From contig JAKSRT010000001.1 of assembly GCA_024403485.1 (NCBI GenBank), positions 34,092-98,091 of the forward strand: a stretch of 64,000 nt of DNA. Direction: 5' to 3'. Positions 15,585 through 25,010 of this stretch are shown in pieces. This stretch comes from Lachnospiraceae bacterium (GTDB lineage Bacteria; Bacillota; Clostridia; Lachnospirales; Lachnospiraceae). A program made the translations under genes and the position numbers. Under the pieces are notes generated by a model that saw only the letters and a program-made list of their open reading frames with translations, made no database searches and was not told the DNA's origin. Position 1 is the first letter of the stretch. Each line of letters opens with the position of its first letter.

Positions 15585-17612
15585 TTATGCTCTCTTAAAT
15601 ACAGGGCTGTATTCGATAGGAGCCGCAACCTTAACAGTCTGTCCGCCTTCAAATACTTCGTTGGTTGATGTAAGCTGCCACTTAGCGCCTGCGGGTAAAT
15701 ATACTTCTCTTTCGAAGCAGTTTAGTTCAAAAATAGGAGCTACAAGATACTCTGAACCAAACATGTACTGATCCTCCACTTCCCAGCACTTCTTATCTTC
15801 AGGGAATTCATAGAACATTGTTCTGATAAGAGGAGAACCGTTTGTGCTTGCTTCTTCGTAAAGAGACTTAATATAGTCGTGCATCGAGATACGAACATTG
15901 TAGTAGTCTCTCATAATCTTGTAATTTGCTTCGCCATAGCTCCAAAGCTCGTTAGGCTGACCGGTGTGGAGATATCCGCCACCCCAGTCACGATTGTCAA
16001 GCGGAGGAATATTGTAAGGTCCACGGTCTCCGTGCATTCTGAGTACTGCAGAATATACAGCGAACTGATACCATCTGATAAGCAGCTGCTGGAAATCGGG
16101 ATCGTTAACATCATCTGTCATAAATCCACCGATGTCAGTTGTCCACCAGGGAATACCTGCAAGACCCATATTAAGGCCTGCGCAAACCTGGTCTTTAAAT
16201 GCCTTAAAGGTTGAAGGAACGTCGCCTGACCATACTACGTTACCGTATTTCTGAGAACCTGCCCATGCACATCTTAAAAGGTTAACTACCGTACCATCAC
16301 CAAGCTTGCTCATTTCATCGTAGTAAGCACGGCTGTACATCTGAGGGTACATATTGCTCACCTGAAGTGCGGGACCTGCAAAATATCTGTAATTTTCAAA
16401 ATCATAAACACCGTAGTCAGGTTCTGAGTTATCAAGCCAGAAAGCATCGATTCCGAAATCATAATAATTTCTCTTACATACTTCCCAGACATACTTTCTT
16501 GTTTCGGGGTTAAAGGGATCGATTTCAACGCAGTCGCCCTGATAATCATAGGTCTGAGCCGCACCGCGTTCAGTCTTAATAAGTAATCCCTTTTCCATCA
16601 TGGGATAGAAATTTTCACTCTTTCTGTCTACGGAAGGCCAAACGGAAACAATAACCTTAATTCCCATTGAGTGAAGTTCATCAACCATAGCCTTGGGATC
16701 GGGCCAGTATTTTGTATCAAATTTCCAGTCACCCTGAACAGTCCAGTGGAAGAAGTCAATAACAATCTGATCGATTTTAATGCCTTCTTTCTGATACTGT
16801 CTTGCAACGGTCAGGACTTCGTCCTGTGTACGGTAACGAAGCTTACACTGCCAAAGACCCATCAGATCTTCAGGGAATTTAGGTGCATAACCGGTAACCG
16901 AAGCATAGTTTGCAACAATATCCTTGGGACCGTCTGCTACTGTAATCCAGTAATCCATATCCTTTGTTGATTTGGCAATCCATTCTGTAATATTCTTACC
17001 GAAGGTTACACGTCCGACTGCCGGATTGTTCCAAAGGAAACCATAACCAAGAGAGGATACGGCAAAAGGAACACTGATCTGAGAATTTCTCTGTGCAAGT
17101 TCAAGTACAGATCCCTTAAGATCGATGAAATCCTGCTGATACTGTCCCATACCGTAAATCTTTTCATCTTTATTGGCTTCGAACTTAACATTTAATGAAT
17201 AGTCCGAACCACCGATAATACCCTTCCATTCGCGGTTAATAACTTTTAAGCAGCGGCTGCCTTCAAGAAGGGTTCCGTCATACATTGCAAAATATTCTCT
17301 AAGGAATAATTTGTCGTCTCTGTAAAAAGAAATGATACCTACAAAGTTGATTTCAGCTTTAATACGTCCATTCTTAATGTAAGCGTTTGTACGCTTATCA
17401 ATTGTTCCGTCTCCAACCCAGTGATCGATTTCAAAGGTCTTGATTTCCGCATCACATGCAGCAGGTGTCTCAGTAAGCGCCCACTCATTATCGGTAAACT
17501 TACCAAACATTGTGGAGCGTACTCTTAATGAATCCTTCCCCCAAGGTTCGATTCTTAAGGTTTCTCCCGCCTTTTTTGCAATAAGGGCGTTCTTTTCAAT
17601 AATAAATTCCAT
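15585..17612 (-). CDS. Glycoside hydrolase family 31 (alpha-glucosidase/alpha-xylosidase type)
   Basis: 675 residues with no signal peptide, so it acts in the cytoplasm on imported oligosaccharides. An N-terminal mutarotase-like beta domain precedes the GH31 (beta/alpha)8 barrel. The nucleophile is Asp about 394 in WLDNSEP, and the acid/base is probably Asp about 464 in WSGDVPSTF. Other family blocks are IDFFHW, DPKAMVDELHSMG and GIPWWTTDIGGF. A C-terminal beta domain carries YLPAGAKW. Alpha-xylosidase and alpha-glucosidase members cannot be separated safely by eye. Its promoter overlaps a 26-bp inverted repeat. Confidence 0.9.
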   Translation of the reverse strand: MEFIIEKNALIAKKAGETLRIEPWGKDSLRVRSTMFGKFTDNEWALTETPAACDAEIKTFEIDHWVGDGTIDKRTNAYIKNGRIKAEINFVGIISFYRDDKLFLREYFAMYDGTLLEGSRCLKVINREWKGIIGGSDYSLNVKFEANKDEKIYGMGQYQQDFIDLKGSVLELAQRNSQISVPFAVSSLGYGFLWNNPAVGRVTFGKNITEWIAKSTKDMDYWITVADGPKDIVANYASVTGYAPKFPEDLMGLWQCKLRYRTQDEVLTVARQYQKEGIKIDQIVIDFFHWTVQGDWKFDTKYWPDPKAMVDELHSMGIKVIVSVWPSVDRKSENFYPMMEKGLLIKTERGAAQTYDYQGDCVEIDPFNPETRKYVWEVCKRNYYDFGIDAFWLDNSEPDYGVYDFENYRYFAGPALQVSNMYPQMYSRAYYDEMSKLGDGTVVNLLRCAWAGSQKYGNVVWSGDVPSTFKAFKDQVCAGLNMGLAGIPWWTTDIGGFMTDDVNDPDFQQLLIRWYQFAVYSAVLRMHGDRGPYNIPPLDNRDWGGGYLHTGQPNELWSYGEANYKIMRDYYNVRISMHDYIKSLYEEASTNGSPLIRTMFYEFPEDKKCWEVEDQYMFGSEYLVAPIFELNCFEREVYLPAGAKWQLTSTNEVFEGGQTVKVAAPIEYSPVFKRA

Positions 17613-17678
17613 AAGAAAGTCTTCTCCTTATATAAGTTGTGTTGTTACCTCCCCACTACTTTTCAGTGAGTTGATTTG

Positions 17679-17707
17679 ATTATAGCAAAAGTAAAATTTT
17701 TTGCTAT
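17679..17707 (-). promoter_or_regulatory. GH31 promoter -10 element overlapped by a 9-bp inverted repeat
   Basis: ATAGCAAAA (17682-17690) and TTTTGCTAT (17699-17707) form a perfect inverted repeat with an 8-base spacer. The reverse-strand -10 TATAAT is at 17679-17684, so a bound repressor would block it. A LacI- or ROK-type sugar regulator is a reasonable guess. Confidence 0.55.
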
Positions 17708-17818
17708 GTATATTCCTCTAAAAAATCTTAGAATTCTATTTTTTTACTTCGTAATCTATCTCATAAAACATTTTTGCCATACAAAAACACATTTATATTA
17801 AGAATGTCGAATGTATTG

Positions 17819-17848
17819 TTTGACTGACATAATGTCAAAAACTATAAT
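17819..17848 (+). promoter_or_regulatory. nadE promoter with operator-like palindrome in the spacer
   Basis: TTGACT (17820-17825), 17 bases, TATAAT (17843-17848): a near-consensus sigma-70/sigma-A promoter. The spacer contains the palindrome TGACATAATGTCA (17825-17837), and TTTGAC/GTCAAA arms overlap it. The region 17613-17922 between the divergent GH31 and nadE genes holds these sites and otherwise AT-rich sequence. Confidence 0.7.
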
Positions 17849-17922
17849 AAATTCAGTAAGTATATAAATTCAGTTATTCCGATTATACAAAAATATGACA
17901 TTTCTATTCCGGAGGTATAACT

Positions 17923-18657
17923 ATGTTTGATGTGGAAAAGATTACGGCTGATTGTGTAGCCTGGATTCAGAACTTTTTTAAAGAAAACGGGCCGACCTGC
18001 AATGCGATTGTCGGCATTTCAGGCGGAAAGGACAGCTCTGTTGTTGCTGCGCTTTGCGTAAAAGCGCTTGGCAAAGACAGAGTAATCGGCGTTTTGATGC
18101 CCAACGGTGAACAGTCGGACATTTCAGCCTCTTATGATCTTGTAAATCACCTTGGTATTGAATATATGGTTATAAATGTTCACGATGCAGTCGAGGGAAT
18201 AAAAAACTCCCTTCCGTTTGAACCCTCCGTACAAACGATAACAAACATTCCACCCCGGGTCAGAATGGCCACTCTTTACGCCGTTGGCCAGAGCAAGAAC
18301 GGTCGAGTAGCCAATACCTGCAACCTTTCTGAGGACTGGGTCGGCTATTCAACACGATACGGTGATGCAGCCGGAGATTTTTCTCCTCTTTCAAATCTTA
18401 CCGTAACTGAGGTCAGAGCAATAGGCACATATCTTGGTGTTCCGAGTCATCTGGTAAACAAAGTGCCTACCGACGGCTTATGCGGAAAAACCGATGAGGA
18501 AAATCTGGGATTCACATACGAAACCCTTGATAAATATATACGCGGCATCGAGGAACCCGATGAAAAAACAAAGGCCGTAATAGATCATAAACATAAAATC
18601 AACTTATTTAAATTAAGTTTTATGCCTATTTTCGATCCCGGTGAAATAACCTACTGA
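17923..18657 (+). CDS. nadE: NAD(+) synthase, ammonia-dependent
   Basis: Last step of NAD synthesis: amidates nicotinic acid adenine dinucleotide with ammonia and ATP. 244 residues, the short form without an N-terminal glutaminase domain. The ATP-pyrophosphatase P-loop is SGGKDS at residues 33-38. TCNLSEDWVGYSTRYGDAAGDFSPL is the NaAD-binding block. GGAGG precedes ATG 17923. It is monocistronic with a strong promoter, and its end overlaps the convergent membrane-protein gene by 7 bases. Confidence 0.95.
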   Translation: MFDVEKITADCVAWIQNFFKENGPTCNAIVGISGGKDSSVVAALCVKALGKDRVIGVLMPNGEQSDISASYDLVNHLGIEYMVINVHDAVEGIKNSLPFEPSVQTITNIPPRVRMATLYAVGQSKNGRVANTCNLSEDWVGYSTRYGDAAGDFSPLSNLTVTEVRAIGTYLGVPSHLVNKVPTDGLCGKTDEENLGFTYETLDKYIRGIEEPDEKTKAVIDHKHKINLFKLSFMPIFDPGEITY

Positions 18658-20405
18658 TTGTTCTTTTTACATAACACTGCCAAAAGAACAACACTTAAAA
18701 GAGATACTATTTCAGAAATGCGCCACAATACGGGCTGTTTAAATTTAACGGTTATTTCTCCGTCATAACCGGCGGGAACCGAAACATTTATAAGATTCAG
18801 ATATCCATTGGAAATATCCATCTTTTTACCTTTATCATCAAAGGCTTTGTATCCTTTATAGTTAATCTTGGGTATTTCCACATAGGATGAACTGCTGCTG
18901 TTTGTTACATATACAACAATTTTATTACCCTTTTCCCGTACAATCTCATACCGGTCCAGCTGTTCATTTTCCGGGATATATTGCGTAATATCCAAAGTCG
19001 TACCGGGCTTCAAATATTCACAGGCACCCATATATCCCGAATCTACTTCGCTGTATTCCGCAAAATTGACCATATAATAATTGTTCTTATATTCGCTTGA
19101 AAAAGAAAGTGTTGTGGCAACGGCTGCAACAGCAAGCAAACCGCTAAAAGCCAGCCCAATGCTCCTCTTTTTCTCAACAAGGCCCGAAATAATCATTCCG
19201 ACCAGGACAGAAACAAAGGTTACTGCCGCTGCCATGTATCTCCAGGGAAACTGCACATTTGAAAGAAGCTTAAAAAGATGCGTGTAGCCTTCAAGGGAGT
19301 TCCACGGAAACATGTTGGTGGACATCCAGATTGTCAGAACTGACATTGCGCCTACCACAAATATCTTGTATTTTCTAAACATAGCCACAAACAAAATAAA
19401 GCTTACCAGTAAAGCAAACATTAATGCGAGACCTATTGTAAGCTGCATTCTGTAATCGGGATCGTCAATATTTATTCCGAAAATGTGTCCAAAGAAGTCA
19501 AACAGCTGAGAAATATATGCACCGCTTTCTCTTATCTGCATAGCCTGAGAATGATCTCCGCCCTTTCCTGCATATACCGGTTCATGGATATAGTAATCAA
19601 GAAAAGGTACAAAGAAATAAAGATTAACCGCTATTGTCTCTCCTATTGCTGCAAGAATGCAAAGAAGCGTTCTTTTTCTGAAGGTTCTTTTTGCATAGAG
19701 AATACATACCAGGGCAAGTAAAAATGTGGTCATCACGGTACTCAGCAAATGAGTTTCCACCAGGCCGGTCATACCCAGTGTCAGCAACAACGAGTTTTTA
19801 AAGTAGTTCTTCCCGCTTACGTCTTCTGAAAGAATATTAAACATTGCCAAAGCAATAATCGGAAAGAAAATAAAGGAAAGATATTCACCCACCGCAGCTC
19901 TTACAAAAATATCCATCAGTCTGTAGGAAGCGGTGACATACAAAAATGCTGAAATATACGAAGGAGCCAAAACTCTTATGTCTTTCTTTAGTGCAATGCT
20001 GTCTTGATCCTTTATATCACACAGAGATCCGTTTTTACCAAATATATGCTTAAAACAAATAAGAGCAGATGCTGCCGTAGCAAAATTTGCAAGCCACACA
20101 AAGATTTTATACGAGGTAACAACCGGAATCCCAACCATTCTGAAAATAGCCGCCACATAGAGAAGAGCATCTCCGTAAAATATACTTACGGGGTATCCCT
20201 TGCCCTCCATCCAAACCGACTGCATCATCAAAGGAAACTCTCCCGCAAGGAGGCCTTCTTTAATGCTTTCGATTCTTGAAAGGTGAAATTGAAGATCCTG
20301 ATAAACAGCTCCGTCCACACCCTTATTAAGAAGCGGAATCGACGCCATAAATCCAGCTATTAAAATGAATAATATATCTCCAATGACGTATTTCGTCTTT
20401 TTCAT
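18651..20405 (-). CDS. Large polytopic membrane protein (PTPS-related / GT-C-like)
   Basis: 584 residues with about eleven hydrophobic helices, an extracytoplasmic region near residues 430-560 and a last C-terminal helix. An early QDLQFHLSRIESIKEGL segment after the first helix resembles the Asp-containing first loop of the membrane family annotated as 6-pyruvoyl-tetrahydropterin synthase-related, and of GT-C glycosyltransferases. A lipid-linked sugar transfer role is possible but not shown. GGAG precedes the ATG. It stands alone, convergent with nadE. Confidence 0.65.
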   Translation of the reverse strand: MKKTKYVIGDILFILIAGFMASIPLLNKGVDGAVYQDLQFHLSRIESIKEGLLAGEFPLMMQSVWMEGKGYPVSIFYGDALLYVAAIFRMVGIPVVTSYKIFVWLANFATAASALICFKHIFGKNGSLCDIKDQDSIALKKDIRVLAPSYISAFLYVTASYRLMDIFVRAAVGEYLSFIFFPIIALAMFNILSEDVSGKNYFKNSLLLTLGMTGLVETHLLSTVMTTFLLALVCILYAKRTFRKRTLLCILAAIGETIAVNLYFFVPFLDYYIHEPVYAGKGGDHSQAMQIRESGAYISQLFDFFGHIFGINIDDPDYRMQLTIGLALMFALLVSFILFVAMFRKYKIFVVGAMSVLTIWMSTNMFPWNSLEGYTHLFKLLSNVQFPWRYMAAAVTFVSVLVGMIISGLVEKKRSIGLAFSGLLAVAAVATTLSFSSEYKNNYYMVNFAEYSEVDSGYMGACEYLKPGTTLDITQYIPENEQLDRYEIVREKGNKIVVYVTNSSSSSYVEIPKINYKGYKAFDDKGKKMDISNGYLNLINVSVPAGYDGEITVKFKQPVLWRISEIVSLLSVVLLAVLCKKNNQ

Positions 20406-20459
20406 TGTTCACTCCAAAAGGTATTTTTACAAATAATATCATTTTATTGATATAAGTGC

Positions 20460-20497
20460 AAAAAATCAGTAGGCACACCGCTTGGTAATGCCTACTG
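20460..20497 (-). terminator. Terminator after the EAL-HDOD gene
   Basis: CAGTAGGCA (20467-20475) pairs with TGCCTACTG (20489-20497). On the reverse strand the stem is followed by ATTTTTT. It lies just after the stop of the gene ending at 20517. Confidence 0.85.
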
Positions 20498-20516
20498 AAA
20501 GTTTTAAATATAAGGA

Positions 20517-21740
20517 TTAATCATTGAATAAGTCACGGTACCAGCTTAAAGCTTCAAGGTAGCAGTCATAAACCCTGTTCATATCAATGTTGCTCACAAC
20601 CATTCGCCTTGAGACCTCTGTCCAGTTTGCAACTTCATATACTCTTATAAAATCCATTACATCGGCAAAAGGACCTGAGTTCTTTGTCAGAGCATCCTCG
20701 ATAGGCTTTGCAACCTTTACCAGCGTAAGGGCTTCACTCATAGGCTTGTTAAGAATAATATCCAGCACCGAAAACAATCCCATCAGGAATAATTCCGAGG
20801 TCTGCATAGCCATATTAAATGTAGATGCAAGATTTTCCGCAAATTTGGCACGAATAAGAGATAATCTCATTATTTCCGAAGGCTTATCTTCACAAAGTCG
20901 ATCTGTAACCGCTGTGTTAATCCACCTCTTCAGTTCTTTTTGACCAAGCATGGCAGCCGCATGACGAATAGTGGTAATACCACCGTTAATAGTCATTTTG
21001 TTTACCATTTTCAAAAGTGATACAACAAGTGATGTATCACGACCTATAACATCTGCTGCCTTTTCAAGATCAAAGTCAGGATCGTTAACAATATTCAGCA
21101 GTTCAACCATTGTTGCTTTAACAGGAGCAATATCCGTATCACCCTTTGTAATCGGAAGTCTGTAAAAATCCCCTTCGTAAAGTGAATATCCGCCATCGTC
21201 TTTTAAGCGGTCAAATACTTCCTGACTGTCAACATTGCAGGCAACAAGCTTAATGTCGGGAAATAATTTTCCAAAGTATATCTTTGCTTTGGAAATATCA
21301 ATTCTTTTATAGTCCAAAAGAATATAATCCATCAGTCTTATAATGTCTCTGTAGGCTTCAAAATCAGAAACAAAGAGCTTTCTTATGGCAAATCTGTAAC
21401 CGTCGTTCCTAAGCTCCTTAATTCGCGCTATAAATGAGTTTTCAGGTCTCACCGAATTATCCAAAAGAATTACAATTCTGTTGGTTGGTGCTTTACACTG
21501 AAACTCTATATCCGCAAAAAGAGAAATATGATTTACAGGCACAAATATATCCGCATCCGGAGAAAGTGTTGATATTCCTGTACTTTCTATTACTTCAAGA
21601 CCGTCAATTCTGCCGATTCCGGTATTTCTTCCGGTACCCAGCAAAAAGGGATTTAAAAGAAAATTTTCTTTTTGCGCAAAAAGCGAAAAGGCTTTAACTG
21701 CCATATTTTCATCAAATAAAGGAATTAGTGTAGCAAACAT
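20517..21740 (-). CDS. Degenerate EAL plus HDOD domain protein (YuxH-like)
   Basis: 407 residues. The N-terminal half is EAL-like but has lost the catalytic EAL and DDFG motifs; the C-terminal half is an HDOD domain (LLNIVNDPDFDLEKAADVIGRDTSLVVSLLKMVN, then LGQKELKRWI). Proteins of this design, such as YuxH, are thought to act as signalling adaptors that bind rather than cut c-di-GMP. No membrane segment is present. A GAGGG sequence precedes the ATG. It is a single-gene transcript ending at a terminator. Confidence 0.85.
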   Translation of the reverse strand: MFATLIPLFDENMAVKAFSLFAQKENFLLNPFLLGTGRNTGIGRIDGLEVIESTGISTLSPDADIFVPVNHISLFADIEFQCKAPTNRIVILLDNSVRPENSFIARIKELRNDGYRFAIRKLFVSDFEAYRDIIRLMDYILLDYKRIDISKAKIYFGKLFPDIKLVACNVDSQEVFDRLKDDGGYSLYEGDFYRLPITKGDTDIAPVKATMVELLNIVNDPDFDLEKAADVIGRDTSLVVSLLKMVNKMTINGGITTIRHAAAMLGQKELKRWINTAVTDRLCEDKPSEIMRLSLIRAKFAENLASTFNMAMQTSELFLMGLFSVLDIILNKPMSEALTLVKVAKPIEDALTKNSGPFADVMDFIRVYEVANWTEVSRRMVVSNIDMNRVYDCYLEALSWYRDLFND

Positions 21741-21827
21741 CTCAAACCCTCACAAATTTATATACACATTATTGTATACGTTCGATAACAATTTTACTCA
21801 TACTACCGCTTTAGGCTTAACGATTGG

Positions 21828-23144
21828 TTAATATTTTGCTTTCAGCCGTAAAATTCTTAGTAAACTTTCGTTAATTCTCTCTTCTGTAATAATGCCGTCT
21901 TCCACTGCCTTTACCACAGCATCAAATGCCTCAATATAATTTTCCGGCATAAGTACAATGTCCACTCCTGCCTGTATACATTTTACAGCAGCCTCCCCTG
22001 ACGAGTAAACAGAGGTGATAGCTTTCATTTCAATGGCATCCGTAATAATAATACCGTCATAATGAAGTTCATTTCTGAGTTTTTCGGTAATAAGCGTATA
22101 TGAAAGAGTAGCGGGTTCATCAGAGCCCGTCACACGGGGAGCCGCAATGTGAGCAACCATAACCATATCAGCGTTAGCGTTTATTCCTGCTATAAACGGT
22201 ACCATTTCACAGTTTAATATTTCTTCCCAATCTTTTGTTGTTTCCGCGTACCCAAGATGCGTGTCGGTTTTTGTATCGCCATGACCGGGATAATGCTTCA
22301 GGCAGGCACCGATATTGTTATTATGAAGACCCTCAACCACGGCGGCCACCATAGCCCCTGCAGTAACAGGATCATCACCGAAAGCTCTGACACCGATTAT
22401 CGGATTGTCGGGATTGGTATTTACATCGGCTACAGGTGCCAGATCCACATCAAAGCCGTATTTTTTTAAATATGAACCGATATTGTCTCCTACCTTGTAT
22501 GCTTCATAGGCATCCCCTGTCTCTGCTATATCTTGCATATTGGGAATTTCATCTACCGGCATATTCGGATGATTGGAAATTCTTGATACCAAGCCGCCCT
22601 CTTCGTCGATACATAAAAGAGGAGCATATTTAAGTGCGTGCAGGTCTGTTGTAAATTTGATTATCTGCATCTCATCGGTAATATTCTTTTCAAAAAGTGC
22701 AAAACCTCCGCAGGGGTAATCCTCATAGATTGCCCGCATATCCGCGTTTAGGCCGGTCTCGTAACCATGATACTCTTTAACAATGCTCTCAGGTCTTATG
22801 ATAAAAAGCTGCCCCACTTTTTCTCTCAATGTCATATTTTCCATTATTGTCATGTACTCCTTCATATCATATCGAGGTATGTCGATGTCATGAACCGACT
22901 CATCAACTACGGAATGTATACTGTCCGAATCGCCACCATTTTCAGAATTCATGGCTTCTTTATTTTCACTGACCTCTTGCGAATCCGGTTCATCCGTTAG
23001 GGGCTGTAAATAATCATTTTTCGTTTTCTGTATTGTTTCAGTGTCAATGCTGCTGCCGCTAAGGCCTGCTCCGTTAATGAGATAAATACCTGCAACTACG
23101 ACAAGCACCGCCAAAGAAACACCTAAAAATATTTTCTTTCCCAT
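21828..23144 (-). CDS. Glycoside hydrolase family 3, beta-N-acetylhexosaminidase type
   Basis: 438 residues with an N-terminal signal anchor (about 5-24), so it acts outside the membrane, probably on peptidoglycan or other glycans. A polar acidic linker (30-95) precedes the GH3 barrel. The NagZ-type loop KHYPGHGDT is at about 283-291 with the His/Asp pair, and the nucleophile Asp about 369 lies in IITDAIEMKAI. The short form lacking the second GH3 domain fits NagZ-like enzymes. No Shine-Dalgarno sequence precedes the ATG; a TAATAT -10-like element sits 6 bases upstream. Confidence 0.88.
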   Translation of the reverse strand: MGKKIFLGVSLAVLVVVAGIYLINGAGLSGSSIDTETIQKTKNDYLQPLTDEPDSQEVSENKEAMNSENGGDSDSIHSVVDESVHDIDIPRYDMKEYMTIMENMTLREKVGQLFIIRPESIVKEYHGYETGLNADMRAIYEDYPCGGFALFEKNITDEMQIIKFTTDLHALKYAPLLCIDEEGGLVSRISNHPNMPVDEIPNMQDIAETGDAYEAYKVGDNIGSYLKKYGFDVDLAPVADVNTNPDNPIIGVRAFGDDPVTAGAMVAAVVEGLHNNNIGACLKHYPGHGDTKTDTHLGYAETTKDWEEILNCEMVPFIAGINANADMVMVAHIAAPRVTGSDEPATLSYTLITEKLRNELHYDGIIITDAIEMKAITSVYSSGEAAVKCIQAGVDIVLMPENYIEAFDAVVKAVEDGIITEERINESLLRILRLKAKY

Positions 23145-23150
23145 AACTAA

Positions 23151-23179
23151 ATATTAAAGGCTTGGACCGATTTTAGCAA
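23151..23179 (-). promoter_or_regulatory. Promoter directly before the GH3 start codon (possible leaderless mRNA)
   Basis: Reverse strand: TTGCTA, 17 bases, TAATAT, whose last base is 7 bases before the A of the ATG. Each hexamer matches the consensus at four of six positions. There is no ribosome binding site between the upstream terminator stem and the ATG. Confidence 0.4.
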
Positions 23180-23200
23180 TTAGAATCAGCCCAAGCCTTT
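23156..23200 (-). terminator. Terminator between the ABC permease and GH3 genes
   Basis: AAAGGCTTGG (23156-23165) pairs with CCAAGCCTTT (23191-23200) around a 25-base loop. It lies just after the stop of the permease gene (23205). AT-rich sequence follows on both strands, so it may work in either direction. Confidence 0.75.
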
Positions 23201-23204
23201 ATTT

Positions 23205-25010
23205 TTATTTTAGTTCAGAGAAATCGACACCACACTCCGTTTCAAGATATTCGATTGTATGAACCATGTCTTTTGTAATTACCAGTTGCGTCCACATATC
23301 ATACACTGCTTCATTTTTACTCACGTTTTCACCGTAACCTCCGCATATCTGCAATGTGTACTGATTCTCATTATAATCACTGAAAAATGTTTCTTTTGGT
23401 ATATTTCCCTCTCTAAGATCCTGACATACAGCGTCAAGTAAGCCTCTGTGCTTTTCTTTTTCTATGTTTATATCTCTGTATCCGTACTCACGGTAAATGG
23501 CCAGATCAATATATTCAATAGCATAGTCGGGAGTCAGCAAAAGCTGCTTTTCCCGTACCGGCTCGGTATTCATAAAGTCCAGAAGTATCGATTCAAGAGA
23601 GTTCGGATCTGAAAGATTATCCTCAGACATTTTTATAACGTAATCTCTTGTAAATCTTCCGCCGTCCTGCAATCGATATAAGAAATTGGCCGAAATGGCC
23701 CACTGTTCGCCGGCAACGTTTCCGCGTGGTCCCTCTTCAATTATAGCCTTTTGAATATCCTGCATGTAATCGAAAAGAGGCTCATCCGGTTTTATTACAT
23801 ATTCCACTCCCCCAAGGTAAACCGTTACATAATCCACCTCTGAAGCAGAAAGCATCTTATCTTCCTGCTTAAAAATATCCGCTTTAGCTACAAATGTGGC
23901 AATAACAAGGACAGCTGCCAGTATTGAAAATCCTGCCAAATTCGGTCTGTTAAATACTCTGAGGTCTCTGTTTATAATCATGGAGCCCACAAAGAAGCAT
24001 ATTCCTCCGCAAATTACAGCCAGCATAAGCATAGGTAATGTCTTTACCACCTGGTAGTTGCCAAAAGCAAACATACCGTAAAGAATGTATGCACCCGCAA
24101 TCGCACCTATAAAAGAAAAAGCATATAAAAGCACCGGTTTTAAAAAGTCTATTGTCAGCATTTCGGAGGAAGCTTCGCTTTTTCTGTACTTGTAAACAAA
24201 TCGAGCAAAAACAAGAAGCACCACGCCCACCAGACCATAAACCGTTATGGTACCAAGGCCAAAGAAAGAAACATCTTTAAGTTCTTCCATGTTGGTTTCG
24301 ACATAATTGTATTTGTAATAGACCTTATCCACCAGTCTGGCAACAGGAATAAGAAAATCAAGCTTGTTTCCGTACTGTTCATTCACACCGTAGAGAAAAG
24401 CCGACTGGAATACGGTTACACTCATTTCCGCAAAGAAAAAGAAGAAATTAAGTATTCCATACATGGCAATAAATGAAATAAGTCTTCCCGCAAACTGCGC
24501 GGCCAATGCCGATAAGCCAAAGAATATGAGACAGTAAGCAATAATTGCCCAAAGAAGAATCATAATGGCTTTGATTCTGAATATTCCAAGGGGCAGGAGC
24601 ATCAATGTATATACTATTTCCGAAATAACAAAGGGAACTACCGTCATCAAAAGGCCTGCCGCAGTAACGGAAATATAAACAGTGTCTCTTGAGAATGGCA
24701 GTGAGTGCATAAAAATGGTGCTTCTTTTGCTGAAAAGAAAACTATATACACCGATACCCACAACAAGGGCATATATCAAAGCAGCATATATTACGAAAGT
24801 GGATGCCGCACTAAAATATTCGGCGTCTGCCTCATACATGAGCGTTCTTCCGGCAAAGGTATAGTCAAACAGCATATTGCTCCTAAAACGAAGAGCACTT
24901 GAAATCGTCATAACAACACCGAAAAGCGACGCCAGCGACCAAACCGGCCAGAGGCTGATTATCAATTTTCCGAATATGGTTTTATCAAATAATTGTTTCT
25001 TTGATTTCAT
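23205..25010 (-). CDS. ABC-2 type transporter permease (YtrC/D-like)
   Basis: 601-residue membrane subunit with about twelve hydrophobic helices: a first group (about 15-270), a second group (about 285-390), then a soluble region of about 200 residues at the C-terminus. Pairs with the ATPase encoded immediately upstream, which it overlaps by 26 bases. I choose ATG 25010 because GGGAGG is 6 bases upstream; earlier in-frame starts lack a ribosome binding site. The whole set resembles GntR-regulated YtrABC-type exporters that respond to cell-envelope stress, but the substrate is not known. Confidence 0.8.
   Translation of the reverse strand: MKSKKQLFDKTIFGKLIISLWPVWSLASLFGVVMTISSALRFRSNMLFDYTFAGRTLMYEADAEYFSAASTFVIYAALIYALVVGIGVYSFLFSKRSTIFMHSLPFSRDTVYISVTAAGLLMTVVPFVISEIVYTLMLLPLGIFRIKAIMILLWAIIAYCLIFFGLSALAAQFAGRLISFIAMYGILNFFFFFAEMSVTVFQSAFLYGVNEQYGNKLDFLIPVARLVDKVYYKYNYVETNMEELKDVSFFGLGTITVYGLVGVVLLVFARFVYKYRKSEASSEMLTIDFLKPVLLYAFSFIGAIAGAYILYGMFAFGNYQVVKTLPMLMLAVICGGICFFVGSMIINRDLRVFNRPNLAGFSILAAVLVIATFVAKADIFKQEDKMLSASEVDYVTVYLGGVEYVIKPDEPLFDYMQDIQKAIIEEGPRGNVAGEQWAISANFLYRLQDGGRFTRDYVIKMSEDNLSDPNSLESILLDFMNTEPVREKQLLLTPDYAIEYIDLAIYREYGYRDINIEKEKHRGLLDAVCQDLREGNIPKETFFSDYNENQYTLQICGGYGENVSKNEAVYDMWTQLVITKDMVHTIEYLETECGVDFSELK

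Noticed and set aside
18651-18657. Frameshift or fusion at the end of nadE
   Set aside because: The 7-base overlap is between two convergent complete genes, each with its own proper stop codon.
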